Below, piece after piece: positions 18,941 through 27,293 of a DNA stretch of 50,550 bases (position 1 is its first letter; each line of letters begins with the position of its first letter). A program made the position numbers and the translations under genes. The notes below the pieces were generated by a model. That model did not search any database and was not told the DNA's origin. It saw only the letters and a list, made by a program, of their open reading frames with translations. The DNA lies in NCBI GenBank assembly GCA_001779315.1, contig MFJU01000022.1, positions 1-50,550 on the forward strand. The letters run 5' to 3'. This stretch comes from Candidatus Gottesmanbacteria bacterium RIFCSPLOWO2_01_FULL_42_22 (GTDB lineage Bacteria > Patescibacteriota > Microgenomatia > 2-02-FULL-39-11).

Positions 18941-19585
18941 ATGTTTAACGCAATTGTAGGATCAAAAATAAACCAGACTCAAACATTTGATGAGAGCGGC
19001 AACAGGATTCCGGTGACACGTATTAATGCCGGTCCCTGTCATATTATTTCAGTGAAAACTGCCGATCGGGACGGTTATGCTGCTTTAGTAATCGGTTTTG
19101 GAATTAAAAGAACTAAACTCGTTAACAAAGCGCAACAGGGCAACTTCAAAAAAGCGGGGCTGGCAGAAAACAAAGCACCCCGCTTTTTAAAAGAGATTGA
19201 AGTCGGGAGTGGAGATGAAAACGGGGAAATCAAACCCGGATCCAGTTTTAGCGTTTCGGACGTATTCAAGGAAGGAGACAGGATTGAGGTTAGCGGTATT
19301 TCAAAAGGCAAAGGTTTTGCCGGAGTTGTCAAACGGCATGGATTTGCCGGTGGACCCAGAACGCATGGCCAGTCAGACCGCGAGCGGGCTCCGGGATCGA
19401 TAGGACAAACCACAACCCCGGGTAGAGTCTATAAAGGCAAACGCATGGCCGGCAGGATGGGCCAGGACAGAGTTACCGTCAAGAATCTGAAAGTCGTGGC
19501 AATCGATGCGGAAAAGAATATCCTGACCATAAAAGGCTTAGTGGCCGGCGGCCGGAATTCATTGCTCTTAATCAGGAAATATTAA
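18941..19585 (+). CDS. rplC: 50S ribosomal protein L3
   Basis: uL3, early 23S assembly protein near the peptidyl transferase centre, 214 aa. It begins MFNAIVGSKINQTQTFDESG and contains GKGFAGVVKRHGFAGGPRTHG. A frame opening at a TTG (18881) runs through the terminator stem; the ATG at 18941 fits the family N-terminus. No Shine-Dalgarno: the seven bases before the ATG are all T. Confidence 0.97.
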   Translation: MFNAIVGSKINQTQTFDESGNRIPVTRINAGPCHIISVKTADRDGYAALVIGFGIKRTKLVNKAQQGNFKKAGLAENKAPRFLKEIEVGSGDENGEIKPGSSFSVSDVFKEGDRIEVSGISKGKGFAGVVKRHGFAGGPRTHGQSDRERAPGSIGQTTTPGRVYKGKRMAGRMGQDRVTVKNLKVVAIDAEKNILTIKGLVAGGRNSLLLIRKY

Positions 19586-19597
19586 GGAAAAATTTTT

Positions 19598-20317
19598 ATG
19601 CCGAAGAAAAAAACAGCCAAAAAAGAGATTAAAAATAAATTGGAAACAGCCGTTTATAATCCGGATGGCAAAGTTGTAAAGAAAATTTCATTGCCTAGTG
19701 ATGTTTTTGATGTCGAGGTGAAAGCGGAGCTTCTCAATATGGCTGTCAGGATTTATCAGGCTAACCAGCGTGTGGGTACGCATAAAGCCAAGACACGGGG
19801 ACAGGTGACCGGTTCAACCAGAAAAATATACCGGCAGAAAGGTACAGGCCGCGCCCGTCATGGGGATATTAAAGCTCCGATTTTTATAGGCGGCGGTGTC
19901 TCCCATGGACCGCTCCCCCGGGATTACCGGCTAGCCTTTCCCAAAAAAATGAAAAAGCTGGCACTTTTCGGAGCATTAACCGCCAGATTCCGCGGAAATA
20001 GTTTGAAAATATTAGCGAAAACTGAAGAGCTTAAACCTAAAACAAAAGATTTATTCCGGGTTTTAAAAAATTTGAATTTAGAACCTGATAAAAAAAATGA
20101 TAAAATGACGACTCTCTTAATTACAGACGGCAAATCAGATAATCTTGTACAGGCAGGCCGCAATTTGCCCAATTTTAAAATTTCGGCAGTTAATCAATTG
20201 TCAGCTTATGAAGTTTTAGCGAATAAAAATTTGCTAATGATGCAAAAAGCCATAAATATTTTATCGGGAGAGAAAGATGAAGAAGTAAAACCGCTGAAAG
20301 GGACGGCAAAATCATGA
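19598..20317 (+). CDS. rplD: 50S ribosomal protein L4
   Basis: uL4, 239 aa, with an N-terminal Lys-rich extension (MPKKKTAKKEIKNK). The extended loop reaching the exit tunnel is recognisable in RVGTHKAKTRGQVTGS, KIYRQKGTGRARHGD and FIGGGVSHGP. In E. coli L4 attenuates the S10 operon at a leader terminator; a terminator just ahead of rplC here makes the same logic possible but unproven. Overlaps rplW by 4 nt. Confidence 0.97.
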   Translation: MPKKKTAKKEIKNKLETAVYNPDGKVVKKISLPSDVFDVEVKAELLNMAVRIYQANQRVGTHKAKTRGQVTGSTRKIYRQKGTGRARHGDIKAPIFIGGGVSHGPLPRDYRLAFPKKMKKLALFGALTARFRGNSLKILAKTEELKPKTKDLFRVLKNLNLEPDKKNDKMTTLLITDGKSDNLVQAGRNLPNFKISAVNQLSAYEVLANKNLLMMQKAINILSGEKDEEVKPLKGTAKS

Positions 20318-20613
20318 AAAAAAATATTATTGTTGTCAGGCCGATTATCAGCGAACGGTCATTAAGTGATGCCAGGCGCGGTGTCTTTACTTTCGAAGTG
20401 GTTAAAAATGCCAATAAAGATTTGGCGGCTTCGGAAATAAGCAAGCTTTTCAATGTTAAAGTGGTCAGCATTACATCAGAAATAATTAAAGGCAAAATAA
20501 AATCAACAGGACGAAAAAAGCTCAGAGTTAAACGGCCTGATATGAAAAAAGTCCGCGTGCGTCTTTCAACTGGTCAAACCATACCCTTATTTGAAGTCGG
20601 ACAAACATCATGA
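20314..20613 (+). CDS. rplW: 50S ribosomal protein L23
   Basis: uL23, the exit-site protein that docks trigger factor and SRP, 99 aa. It contains VVRPIISERSL and TFEVVKNANKDLAASEISKLF, the standard L23 blocks. It overlaps rplD upstream and rplB downstream by 4 nt each, implying translational coupling. Confidence 0.97.
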   Translation: MKKNIIVVRPIISERSLSDARRGVFTFEVVKNANKDLAASEISKLFNVKVVSITSEIIKGKIKSTGRKKLRVKRPDMKKVRVRLSTGQTIPLFEVGQTS

Positions 20614-21395
20614 ACATATTAAACCAAAAAAGACCGGAAAAAAATTTAAGCCGGATTTTGTCGAAGAATTCCGGCCGGAATTCAACCGGCAAAATTACCA
20701 TCAGGCATCAGGGAGGCAGGCAAAAGAGGTATTACCGGCAAATAGATTTCAGGAGGGATAAAACCGGAGTTGCAGGCAGAGTCGTCGCTTTTGAATATGA
20801 TCCTAACCGCAATGTTCATCTGGCTTTGGTCCATTATTCAGACGGTGAAAAAAGATATATTCTTTCTCCAATCGGTTTGGAATTGGGAAAAATAGTGGTT
20901 GCCGGGCTGGAGGTTGAATCAAATATCGGCAACGCTCTCCCCATGTCCAAAATTCCCATCGGTATGCCCATTCACAATGTGGAATTGCACCCCGGCCGTG
21001 GCGGTCAGATTGTCCGGGGAGCCGGAACCATGGCTACCATTCTGGCCCGCGAAGGCGGTTTCGTTCATTTGAAACTGCCATCAGGCGAGATCCGGAAAGT
21101 CCGGGAAAACGGCATGGCTACTGTCGGCCAGCTCGGCAATCAGGCATGGAAAGATACGCCCATCGGTAAAGCCGGCAGGGCCCGACTTTTAGGCAGACGT
21201 CCGAGTGTGCGCGGTACCGCCATGCATCCTGGTTCGCATCCTCACGGAGGCGGAGAAGGAAGAAGCGGAGAGGGACTAAAAAGTTCCAAAACTCCCTGGG
21301 GTAAAATAGCCCGCGGATTAATAACCAGGAAAAGGGGTAAATACTCCGACAGATACATAATTTCCCGCAGGAAGAAAAAAGGAAGGATTAAATAA
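20610..21395 (+). CDS. rplB: 50S ribosomal protein L2
   Basis: uL2, needed for subunit association and peptidyl transferase integrity, 261 aa (often about 275). Features include RHQGGRQKRYYRQIDFRR, GMPIHNVELHPGRGGQIVRGAG and HPHGGGEGRSGEG. The near-invariant MNPVDHPHGGGEG motif reads MHPGSHPHGGGEG, with the Asp before the first His replaced by Ser. The shorter length comes from a reduced N-terminus. Confidence 0.97.
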   Translation: MNILNQKRPEKNLSRILSKNSGRNSTGKITIRHQGGRQKRYYRQIDFRRDKTGVAGRVVAFEYDPNRNVHLALVHYSDGEKRYILSPIGLELGKIVVAGLEVESNIGNALPMSKIPIGMPIHNVELHPGRGGQIVRGAGTMATILAREGGFVHLKLPSGEIRKVRENGMATVGQLGNQAWKDTPIGKAGRARLLGRRPSVRGTAMHPGSHPHGGGEGRSGEGLKSSKTPWGKIARGLITRKRGKYSDRYIISRRKKKGRIK

Positions 21396-21401
21396 ATTTT
21401 T

Positions 21402-21686
21402 ATGTCCAGATCAAGTAAAAAAGGACCTTATATTGACGCTAATCTTTTAAAGAAGGTTCTGTTACAGAAAAAGGGGGATGACCGTTCAGCCATCAAAACC
21501 TGGGCTCGGGCCTGCCAGATTTCCCCGGATTTTGTCGGCCATAAATTTGCTGTTTACAACGGCCAGAAATTCATAGAATTTTATGTTTCGGAAACCATGG
21601 TTGGACACCGCTTGGGAGAATTTTCACCGACCAGGACTTTCCGCGGCCACGGTCAGGTTACTAAGAGAGTGTTGGAGAAAACCTAA
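21402..21686 (+). CDS. rpsS: 30S ribosomal protein S19
   Basis: uS19 of the 30S head, 94 aa, with [19 protein letters not shown] and [20 protein letters not shown] followed by [12 protein letters not shown]. Normal length and position between rplB and rplV. Confidence 0.98.
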   Translation: MSRSSKKGPYIDANLLKKVLLQKKGDDRSAIKTWARACQISPDFVGHKFAVYNGQKFIEFYVSETMVGHRLGEFSPTRTFRGHGQVTKRVLEKT

Positions 21687-21691
21687 AAAAT

Positions 21692-22132
21692 ATGGAAGCG
21701 ACAGCCTATATCAAATACGTCAAAATTTCGCCTAAAAAAGTCAAATCATTAGCCAAGCTGACGGTTGGTTTGCCGGTTACTTCTGCTTTGGAAAGACTTA
21801 AATTTACCCCCGGTAAATCAAGCATCCTTCTTCTCAAAGCAATACTTTCAGCCCGCGCCAACGCCGTCAATAATTTAAAACTTGATGAAAAAAATCTAAT
21901 AGTCAGTGCGATTTCTATTGAAAAAGGACCTTTTTTGAAAAGATGGCAGCCGGTGGCGCGCGGAACCGCCCATGCTTACAAAAAAAGAAGCAGCCATTTA
22001 AAGATCAAAGTAGCAGAGAAAACAGCGAAGATCACGGAGAAAAAAGCTGAATTGTCCGCTGAAAACAAAACTGCAGAATCAAAACCGGCTGCAAAAATTA
22101 AGGAGAAGGGAAGGGATAAAAAAAATGGGTAG
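21692..22132 (+). CDS. rplV: 50S ribosomal protein L22 with basic C-terminal tail
   Basis: uL22, whose loop lines the exit tunnel, 146 aa against about 110. The core (AYIKYVKISPKKVKSLAKL, LLLKAILSARANAVNN, RGTAHAYKKRSSHLKI) ends near residue 112. The rest is a Lys/Glu/Ala-rich tail, probably disordered or wrapping rRNA. Its last 8 nt overlap rpsC. Confidence 0.97.
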   Translation: MEATAYIKYVKISPKKVKSLAKLTVGLPVTSALERLKFTPGKSSILLLKAILSARANAVNNLKLDEKNLIVSAISIEKGPFLKRWQPVARGTAHAYKKRSSHLKIKVAEKTAKITEKKAELSAENKTAESKPAAKIKEKGRDKKNG

Positions 22133-22784
22133 AAAAGTTAATCCGATAGGTTTCCGCATGGGTATTGTCAATACTTGGGATTCCCGCTGGTTTGCGGACA
22201 ACAAGCAATACAAAGTATTTGTTATGGAAGATAATTTCCTGCGAGATTTATTTTTCAACCGGATAAAAGGTGCCGGTTTAACCAAGGTAGAAATCGAAAG
22301 ATCAATAAACACCATTAATGTTATTTTGCATGTTGTGCGTCCGGGTTTGGTAATCGGACGGGGTGGCCAGGGTATGGAAGATCTGAAAAAATATGTGCAA
22401 AAAAGCCTTTTGGCGTTCCGCCAAAAAAAGAGCGGTCTTTTGGATAAAAAAAATGTTTTGAAAATAGATTTGAAAGTGGAACCGGTGAAAGAACCCAATC
22501 TCAATGCCCGCTTTATGGCAACTCAAATAGCCGAACAGTTGCAAAAGAGACTGCCTCACAAAAGAGTCGTCAATTTTGCTTTGGAGAAAATGATGAACAG
22601 CGGAGCGCGCGGAGCCAAAATAATCATAGCCGGCAGAATTGCCGGAGCGGAAATTGCCAGGCGGGAAACTTATAAAAAAGGCACATTACCATTATCAACC
22701 ATCAGGGAAGATATTGATTTTGCTTCCGTACCGTCTTTAACAAAATCAGGTTATATCGGCATTAAAGTTTGGATTTGCAGATAA
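22125..22784 (+). CDS. rpsC: 30S ribosomal protein S3
   Basis: uS3 at the mRNA entry tunnel, 219 aa. KH domain with VIGRGGQGMEDLKKY (GxxG), then the C-terminal domain with GARGAKIIIAGRIAGAEIAR and REDIDFA. Begins MGRKVNPIGFRMGI. Usual length and order. Confidence 0.98.
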   Translation: MGRKVNPIGFRMGIVNTWDSRWFADNKQYKVFVMEDNFLRDLFFNRIKGAGLTKVEIERSINTINVILHVVRPGLVIGRGGQGMEDLKKYVQKSLLAFRQKKSGLLDKKNVLKIDLKVEPVKEPNLNARFMATQIAEQLQKRLPHKRVVNFALEKMMNSGARGAKIIIAGRIAGAEIARRETYKKGTLPLSTIREDIDFASVPSLTKSGYIGIKVWICR

Positions 22785-22788
22785 AAAT

Positions 22789-23196
22789 ATGTTAACACCA
22801 AAAAGAACAAAACACCGCAAACATTTCAGAGGTAAAATGCGTGGTATGGACAGCCGCGGTTCGGAAGTTATTTTCGGGCAATTCGGATTGAAAGCCATGA
22901 GTGCGGGCTGGGTCTCGTCCAAGCAAATCGAAGCCGGCCGCCGTGTTCTGACCCGCTATACCCAAAAAGGCGGACGGGTCTGGATCAGAATTTTTCCTGA
23001 TCATGCCATTAGCGACAAACCGCCGGAAGTCAGGATGGGTGGCGGTAAGGGCGATGTCGTTGAGTACGTTTTCACCGTCAAACCCGGACGTATTATTTTC
23101 GAAATGGGCGGTATTACAGCCGAATCGGCAAAGGAAGCCATAACTACAGCCGGAGGTAAACTCCCGGTTAAAACAAAATTTATCGTTAAAACATAA
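22789..23196 (+). CDS. rplP: 50S ribosomal protein L16
   Basis: uL16 near the A site, 135 aa. Diagnostic blocks: RTKHRKHFRGKMRGM, FGQFGLKAMSAGWVSSKQIE and RMGGGKGDVVEYVFTVKPG. Canonical length; 4 nt after rpsC. Confidence 0.98.
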   Translation: MLTPKRTKHRKHFRGKMRGMDSRGSEVIFGQFGLKAMSAGWVSSKQIEAGRRVLTRYTQKGGRVWIRIFPDHAISDKPPEVRMGGGKGDVVEYVFTVKPGRIIFEMGGITAESAKEAITTAGGKLPVKTKFIVKT

Positions 23197-23197
23197 G

Positions 23198-23404
23198 ATG
23201 AAAAAAAGCCAAGCCAAAGAATTACCAAATAAGACCGTAAAAGCGCTGAATAAAGATTTGTTGGATCTTTATACGGAACTTAAAAAAAAGTCGGTTGATG
23301 ATGCCAGCGGTAAAATTAAAAATGTCAGCTGGAAGCGCAGTGTAAAAAAAGACATAGCCCGCATATTAACCGTTATCAGAATAAAGGAGTTGACGACAAA
23401 ATGA
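23198..23404 (+). CDS. rpmC: 50S ribosomal protein L29
   Basis: uL29, 68 aa, two-helix protein by the exit tunnel. The weakly conserved sequence carries LNKDLLDLYTELKKK and VKKDIARILTVIRIKE, matching the L29 end motif (RR.IARI.T). Overlaps rpsQ by 4 nt. Identity is supported strongly by position. Confidence 0.93.
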   Translation: MKKSQAKELPNKTVKALNKDLLDLYTELKKKSVDDASGKIKNVSWKRSVKKDIARILTVIRIKELTTK

Positions 23405-23628
23405 AAATGTTAACAGGCAAAGTCGTTTCGGACAAAATGTTAAACACCTTGGTGGTAGAAGTAGTCAGACAATCGATTCATCCTTTATATAAAAAAATCT
23501 TAAGACGAAGCAAAAGATACAAAGTACACAATACGGATTCCGGTATAAAAACTGGGGATACCGTCAAAATTGCCGAAACGAAACCAATGTCAAAAGAAAA
23601 GTATTTCAAAGTCGTTGAAAAGATATGA
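23401..23628 (+). CDS. rpsQ: 30S ribosomal protein S17
   Basis: uS17, 75 aa, OB-fold 16S-binding protein. [20 protein letters not shown] and [20 protein letters not shown] match the family. Coupled to rpmC and rplN by 4-nt overlaps. Confidence 0.96.
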   Translation: MKMLTGKVVSDKMLNTLVVEVVRQSIHPLYKKILRRSKRYKVHNTDSGIKTGDTVKIAETKPMSKEKYFKVVEKI

Positions 23629-23999
23629 TCCAGTTAAGATCCATACTGAATGTGGCCGATAATACCGGTGCCCAAAGGCTTTCGGTTATCCAAGTCCACG
23701 GCCGCGGCAACCGGATGATAGCTTATGCCGGTGATGTTGTTACTTGTGTGGTAAAAAAAGCCGCAGCGGAAGGTATGGTAAAAAACCATGAAATAGTCAA
23801 AGCGGTTATTGTCAGGACCCGTAAGGAAACCAGACGGACCGACGGCTCCTATATCCGTTTTGATGAAAATGCCGCTGTGATTATAGATAATCCCAAGGAT
23901 AAAAATCCCAAAGGCACCAGAATTTTCGGACCGGTTATCAGGGAGCTTAAAGATTTAGGGTTTAACAAAATTGTTTCCATGGCTACGGAGGTTTACTAA
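23625..23999 (+). CDS. rplN: 50S ribosomal protein L14
   Basis: uL14, 124 aa, at the subunit interface. [19 protein letters not shown], then [11 protein letters not shown] and [20 protein letters not shown], are diagnostic. Normal length. Confidence 0.98.
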   Translation: MIQLRSILNVADNTGAQRLSVIQVHGRGNRMIAYAGDVVTCVVKKAAAEGMVKNHEIVKAVIVRTRKETRRTDGSYIRFDENAAVIIDNPKDKNPKGTRIFGPVIRELKDLGFNKIVSMATEVY

Positions 24000-24002
24000 A
24001 AA

Positions 24003-24311
24003 ATGATGAAATTAAAAAAAGGTGATGAAGTTATCGTCACCATGGGCAAAGATAAAGGCAAGAAGGGCAAGGTCGAAAAAATTTATGCTCAGAGAGAAAC
24101 TGCGCTTATTCCCGGTTTAAACCTTTATAAAAGGCATTTGAAAAAAAGGGATGAAAAAAATCCGGGGGGCATTGTCGATTTCCCCAGGCCACTGGCATTC
24201 GCCAAAGTGGCTCTTATCTGTTCCAAATGCGGCAAGCCGACCCGGATTGGCTTTAAATTTGATAATAAAATTAAAAAAAGAATCTGCCGTAAATGTCAGG
24301 CGGTAATCTAA
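24003..24311 (+). CDS. rplX: 50S ribosomal protein L24 with zinc-ribbon residues
   Basis: uL24, an initiator of 50S assembly, 102 aa. KOW motif at the start (KKGDEVIVTMGKDKGKKGKV). The C-terminal half carries two CxxC pairs, CSKCGKPTRIGF and CRKC, consistent with a zinc-binding form. Two adjacent ATGs (24003, 24006) are possible starts. Confidence 0.96.
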   Translation: MMKLKKGDEVIVTMGKDKGKKGKVEKIYAQRETALIPGLNLYKRHLKKRDEKNPGGIVDFPRPLAFAKVALICSKCGKPTRIGFKFDNKIKKRICRKCQAVI

Positions 24312-24320
24312 ATTAAGCAT

Positions 24321-24866
24321 ATGTCATCTTTTCGTGATCAATATCTAAAGACAGGCAGGCAAACAATAGCCAGGGATTTAAAAATCAGCAATATCATGGC
24401 GGTCCCGCAACTTATAAAAGTGGTTATTAATGTAAGTTTGGGAGAAGCTCTCAGTAATAAAAAAGCGGTTGAAACCGTTATGAATCAGATAAGCCTCATT
24501 ACCGGACAAAAGCCCGTGGCTACCCGTGCCAGAAAAGATATCTCCACTTTCAAATTAAGAAAAGGTGAAATAGTCGGAGTAAAAGTCACTTTAAGAGCCG
24601 GCAAAATGTACGATTTCGTAGAAAAACTGATCAAGATTGTCCTTCCCCGTATCAGGGATTTCCGCGGTATTTCCCTTGGCGGATTTGATGGGCAAGGGAA
24701 TTACACTTTGGGTCTTTCCGAACAGATTGTTTTTCCGGAAATCGATATGTCAAAAATCGATAAAGCCAGAGGCCTGGAGATAACAATGGTGACCAATGCA
24801 GGAAAAGAAGGGACAAAAAAACTGATGGAAAACCTGGGATTTCCCTTTATGAAAGTCAGGAAATAA
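24321..24866 (+). CDS. rplE: 50S ribosomal protein L5
   Basis: uL5, binds 5S rRNA, 181 aa. IMAVPQLIKVVINVSLGEAL, TGQKPVATRARKDISTFKLR, then DFRGISL and GNYTLGLSEQIVFPEI are typical. A candidate internal promoter follows in the 34-nt gap to rpsN. Confidence 0.98.
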   Translation: MSSFRDQYLKTGRQTIARDLKISNIMAVPQLIKVVINVSLGEALSNKKAVETVMNQISLITGQKPVATRARKDISTFKLRKGEIVGVKVTLRAGKMYDFVEKLIKIVLPRIRDFRGISLGGFDGQGNYTLGLSEQIVFPEIDMSKIDKARGLEITMVTNAGKEGTKKLMENLGFPFMKVRK

Positions 24867-24874
24867 TTTAATCG

Positions 24875-24883
24875 TGATATAAT
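24875..24883 (+). promoter_or_regulatory. Extended -10 promoter candidate ahead of rpsN
   Basis: TGATATAAT: a perfect TATAAT with the TGn extension, 17 nt before the rpsN ATG, in one of the few gaps inside the ribosomal cluster. No recognisable -35. It could boost transcription of the distal spc genes. Confidence 0.5.
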
Positions 24884-24900
24884 CAGACACTTAAAAAAAT

Positions 24901-25086
24901 ATGGCTAAACAATCAGATATCATTAAATTTCAGAAAAAGCAGAAATTTGAAGTAAGACAGAGAAACCGCTGCCAGTTCTGCGGTAGGGCTCGTGGGTATA
25001 TGAGACGGTTCGGACTATGCCGTTTATGTTTCCGGGAAAAAGCTAATTTAGGCCAATTGCCCGGAGTAATTAAAGCCAGTTGGTAA
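24901..25086 (+). CDS. rpsN: 30S ribosomal protein S14, zinc-binding type
   Basis: uS14, 61 aa. It carries the zinc motif [20 protein letters not shown], the C+ short form, rather than the about 100-aa zinc-free form. Ends in the typical [17 protein letters not shown]. Confidence 0.98.
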   Translation: MAKQSDIIKFQKKQKFEVRQRNRCQFCGRARGYMRRFGLCRLCFREKANLGQLPGVIKASW

Positions 25087-25092
25087 AAAATT

Positions 25093-25482
25093 ATGACGCA
25101 TGATCCTATTTCAGATTTTTTCGCCAGAATTAAAAATGCCTATATGGCTGGTAAAAATGAAACAGATGTTCCTTATTCCAAAATGAAATTAGCCTTGGCC
25201 GAAATTCTGAAAAACCAGGGATATTTGGGGAAAGTGGAAATAAAGGGTTCGACGCATAAAGATTTGATTATGAGTTTGCTGTACCAGAACAAGGAACCAA
25301 AAATAACAGACATTATCATGGTCAGCAAACCGGGTAAAAGGGTCTATGTTAAAAGGGATGAATTGCCCAGGGTCAGGCAGGGTATGGGTATGGCGATTGT
25401 TTCTACCCAGGAAGGAATAATGACCGACCGGCAGGCCAGAAAAAAAGGCTTAGGCGGCGAATTGATTTGTAAAATGTGGTAA
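25093..25482 (+). CDS. rpsH: 30S ribosomal protein S8
   Basis: uS8, 129 aa, binds helix 21 of 16S rRNA and in E. coli represses the spc operon. HDPISDFFARIKNAYMAGK, VSKPGKRVYVKRDELP and GMAIVSTQEGIMTDRQARKK are diagnostic. Confidence 0.98.
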   Translation: MTHDPISDFFARIKNAYMAGKNETDVPYSKMKLALAEILKNQGYLGKVEIKGSTHKDLIMSLLYQNKEPKITDIIMVSKPGKRVYVKRDELPRVRQGMGMAIVSTQEGIMTDRQARKKGLGGELICKMW

Positions 25483-25488
25483 AAATAT

Positions 25489-26043
25489 ATGGGAAAATTA
25501 AGACAAAAACCGATAATTTTTCAGGCACCTACCAATGTTTCGCTGGAAAACGGCAGAATTAAAATGGCAGGCCCCAAAGGCGATCTGCAAATTGACATAC
25601 CGGCAAAAATAGACGCCCAACTTGAGCCTACGAAAGTCAAACTCACTGTAGCCGACGAGAAGGATAATCCTCTCTTAGGACTTTATAATTCCCTCATCAG
25701 AAATGCCATCAGCGGAGTTTCCAGCGGTTGGCAAAAAACTTTGGAATTGGTAGGCGTGGGATTCCGCGCTCAAGGAACGGGTAGTGAACTTATTTTAAAT
25801 GTTGGATTTTCCCATCCGGTTAAAATAACAGCGCCTCCCGGCGTGACTTTCCAAGTCAGTGAGAACAAAATTATCGTCTCAGGAGCGGATAAATATTTGG
25901 TCGGCGAGACAGCTGCAAGCGTGCGCAGAGTCAAGCCGCCCGAACCGTATAAAGGCAAGGGCATCCGCTATTTAAATGAAGTCATCCGCAAAAAACTGGG
26001 TAAAGCAGCCAAAGCAGTCGGTGCAGCTTCGGCAGCTAAGTAA
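25489..26043 (+). CDS. rplF: 50S ribosomal protein L6
   Basis: uL6, 184 aa, two similar domains near the sarcin-ricin loop. GPKGDLQIDIP, LVGVGFRAQGTG and PEPYKGKGIRYLNEVIRKK are typical; the C-terminus has a short Ala-rich tail. Confidence 0.98.
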   Translation: MGKLRQKPIIFQAPTNVSLENGRIKMAGPKGDLQIDIPAKIDAQLEPTKVKLTVADEKDNPLLGLYNSLIRNAISGVSSGWQKTLELVGVGFRAQGTGSELILNVGFSHPVKITAPPGVTFQVSENKIIVSGADKYLVGETAASVRRVKPPEPYKGKGIRYLNEVIRKKLGKAAKAVGAASAAK

Positions 26044-26047
26044 ACTT

Positions 26048-26413
26048 ATGAACAGAAAAATACTATTAGCACGCAAAAATAAATCCAAATCCATAATACT
26101 AGCCGGGCATAAGGGGACGGCTAAGCGTCCGCGGTTATCGGTTTTCAGGTCAAACCGTTATATTTATGCCCAGCTTGTCGATGATGAGAGCGGTAAGACT
26201 CTGGTTTCGGCCAGCGAGAAGGAGATAGTCAGGGACAAAAAACCAGAATCTACCAAAAAAAGCGCAACAGCCAGACTCGTCGGGGGACTTTTGGCAGAAA
26301 AATCAATAAAGAAAAATATAAAAAAAGCCATTTTTGACAGAAGGGATTACCACTACCACGGCAGGGTAAAACAGTTAGCTGAAGGAGCCAGGGAGAAAGG
26401 CCTGCAAATTTAA
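26048..26413 (+). CDS. rplR: 50S ribosomal protein L18
   Basis: uL18, 5S rRNA-binding, 121 aa. RPRLSVFRSNRYIYAQLVDD and the end FDRRDYHYHGRVKQLAEGAR match. A longer frame from 25976 overlaps rplF; the ATG at 26048, 4 nt after the rplF stop, gives the normal length. Confidence 0.97.
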   Translation: MNRKILLARKNKSKSIILAGHKGTAKRPRLSVFRSNRYIYAQLVDDESGKTLVSASEKEIVRDKKPESTKKSATARLVGGLLAEKSIKKNIKKAIFDRRDYHYHGRVKQLAEGAREKGLQI

Positions 26414-26415
26414 TT

Positions 26416-26856
26416 ATGGATGAAGAATTTTCAGAAAAAGTTGTTCAGGTAAACAGGGTTTCCAAAAAAACCACCGGCGGCAACAAGATCGGTTTTTCTA
26501 TACTGGTTGTTGTTGGTGACAAAAAAGGCAAAGTCGGTGTGGGATTGGGCAAAGCAGCTGATGTTGCTTCTGCAATCAGAAAAGCCTCATCCTATGCCAA
26601 AAAGCATATGGTCAAAATTCCTTTGGTCAGGACGACCATTCCTCATGAAATCAGAATTAAATTGGGTGCGGCCAAAATTCTTCTTAAACCGGCTCCACCC
26701 GGTACAGGCATCAGGGCAGGAGGCAGTGTCAGGGCTGTTGTCGAGGCAGCCGGCATTAAAGATATTGTTTCTAAAATCTTAGGCACGGACAATAAAGCCT
26801 CCAATGTCTATGCGACTTTTGCTGCATTACAAAAACTTAAAGAAAGGCGCATATGA
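26416..26856 (+). CDS. rpsE: 30S ribosomal protein S5
   Basis: uS5, fidelity and mRNA helicase region, 146 aa, slightly short (often about 165). VNRVSKKTTGGNKIGFSILV and GKVGVGLGKAADVASAIRKA are the S5 signature; PPGTGIRAGGSVRAVVEAAG follows. It overlaps rplO by 4 nt. In most bacteria rpmD (L30) sits here; it is absent. Confidence 0.98.
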   Translation: MDEEFSEKVVQVNRVSKKTTGGNKIGFSILVVVGDKKGKVGVGLGKAADVASAIRKASSYAKKHMVKIPLVRTTIPHEIRIKLGAAKILLKPAPPGTGIRAGGSVRAVVEAAGIKDIVSKILGTDNKASNVYATFAALQKLKERRI

Positions 26857-27293
26857 TCGATTTAAAGAATCTTCCCAAACAAACAGACAGACGCGGCAAA
26901 CGCTTGGGCCGCGGGCATGGCAGCGGCCGCGGTAAGACAGCCGGCCGGGGAACCAAAGGACAAAAAGCCAGAGGGAATATTCCCGTCAGGATAAAAGAAG
27001 GGGGAATATCCTTTGTCAAGAGACTACCTCTTTTCAGAGGCCGCGGCAGGAATAAAAGCATAAGTACCAAGCCTTTTATCATTAATCTTAAAGATCTGCC
27101 GGATTTAGCCAAAAATACGGTCGTTGATTTGGCCTTTTTGGTAAAATCAAAATTAGTCAAACAGGAAATTGCTGAAAGTTACGGTCTTAAATTATTGGGA
27201 GACGGTGAAATTAAAATGCCGGTAACTGTTAAAATAGCCTGTTCCAAACGCGCGAAACATAAAATCGAAAAAGCCGGCGGCAAAGTTGAATGA
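26853..27293 (+). CDS. rplO: 50S ribosomal protein L15
   Basis: uL15, late 50S assembly, 146 aa. [20 protein letters not shown], then GQKAR and [10 protein letters not shown], are diagnostic. Directly after rpsE with a 4-nt overlap, leaving no room for rpmD. Overlaps secY by 4 nt. Confidence 0.98.
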   Translation: MIDLKNLPKQTDRRGKRLGRGHGSGRGKTAGRGTKGQKARGNIPVRIKEGGISFVKRLPLFRGRGRNKSISTKPFIINLKDLPDLAKNTVVDLAFLVKSKLVKQEIAESYGLKLLGDGEIKMPVTVKIACSKRAKHKIEKAGGKVE

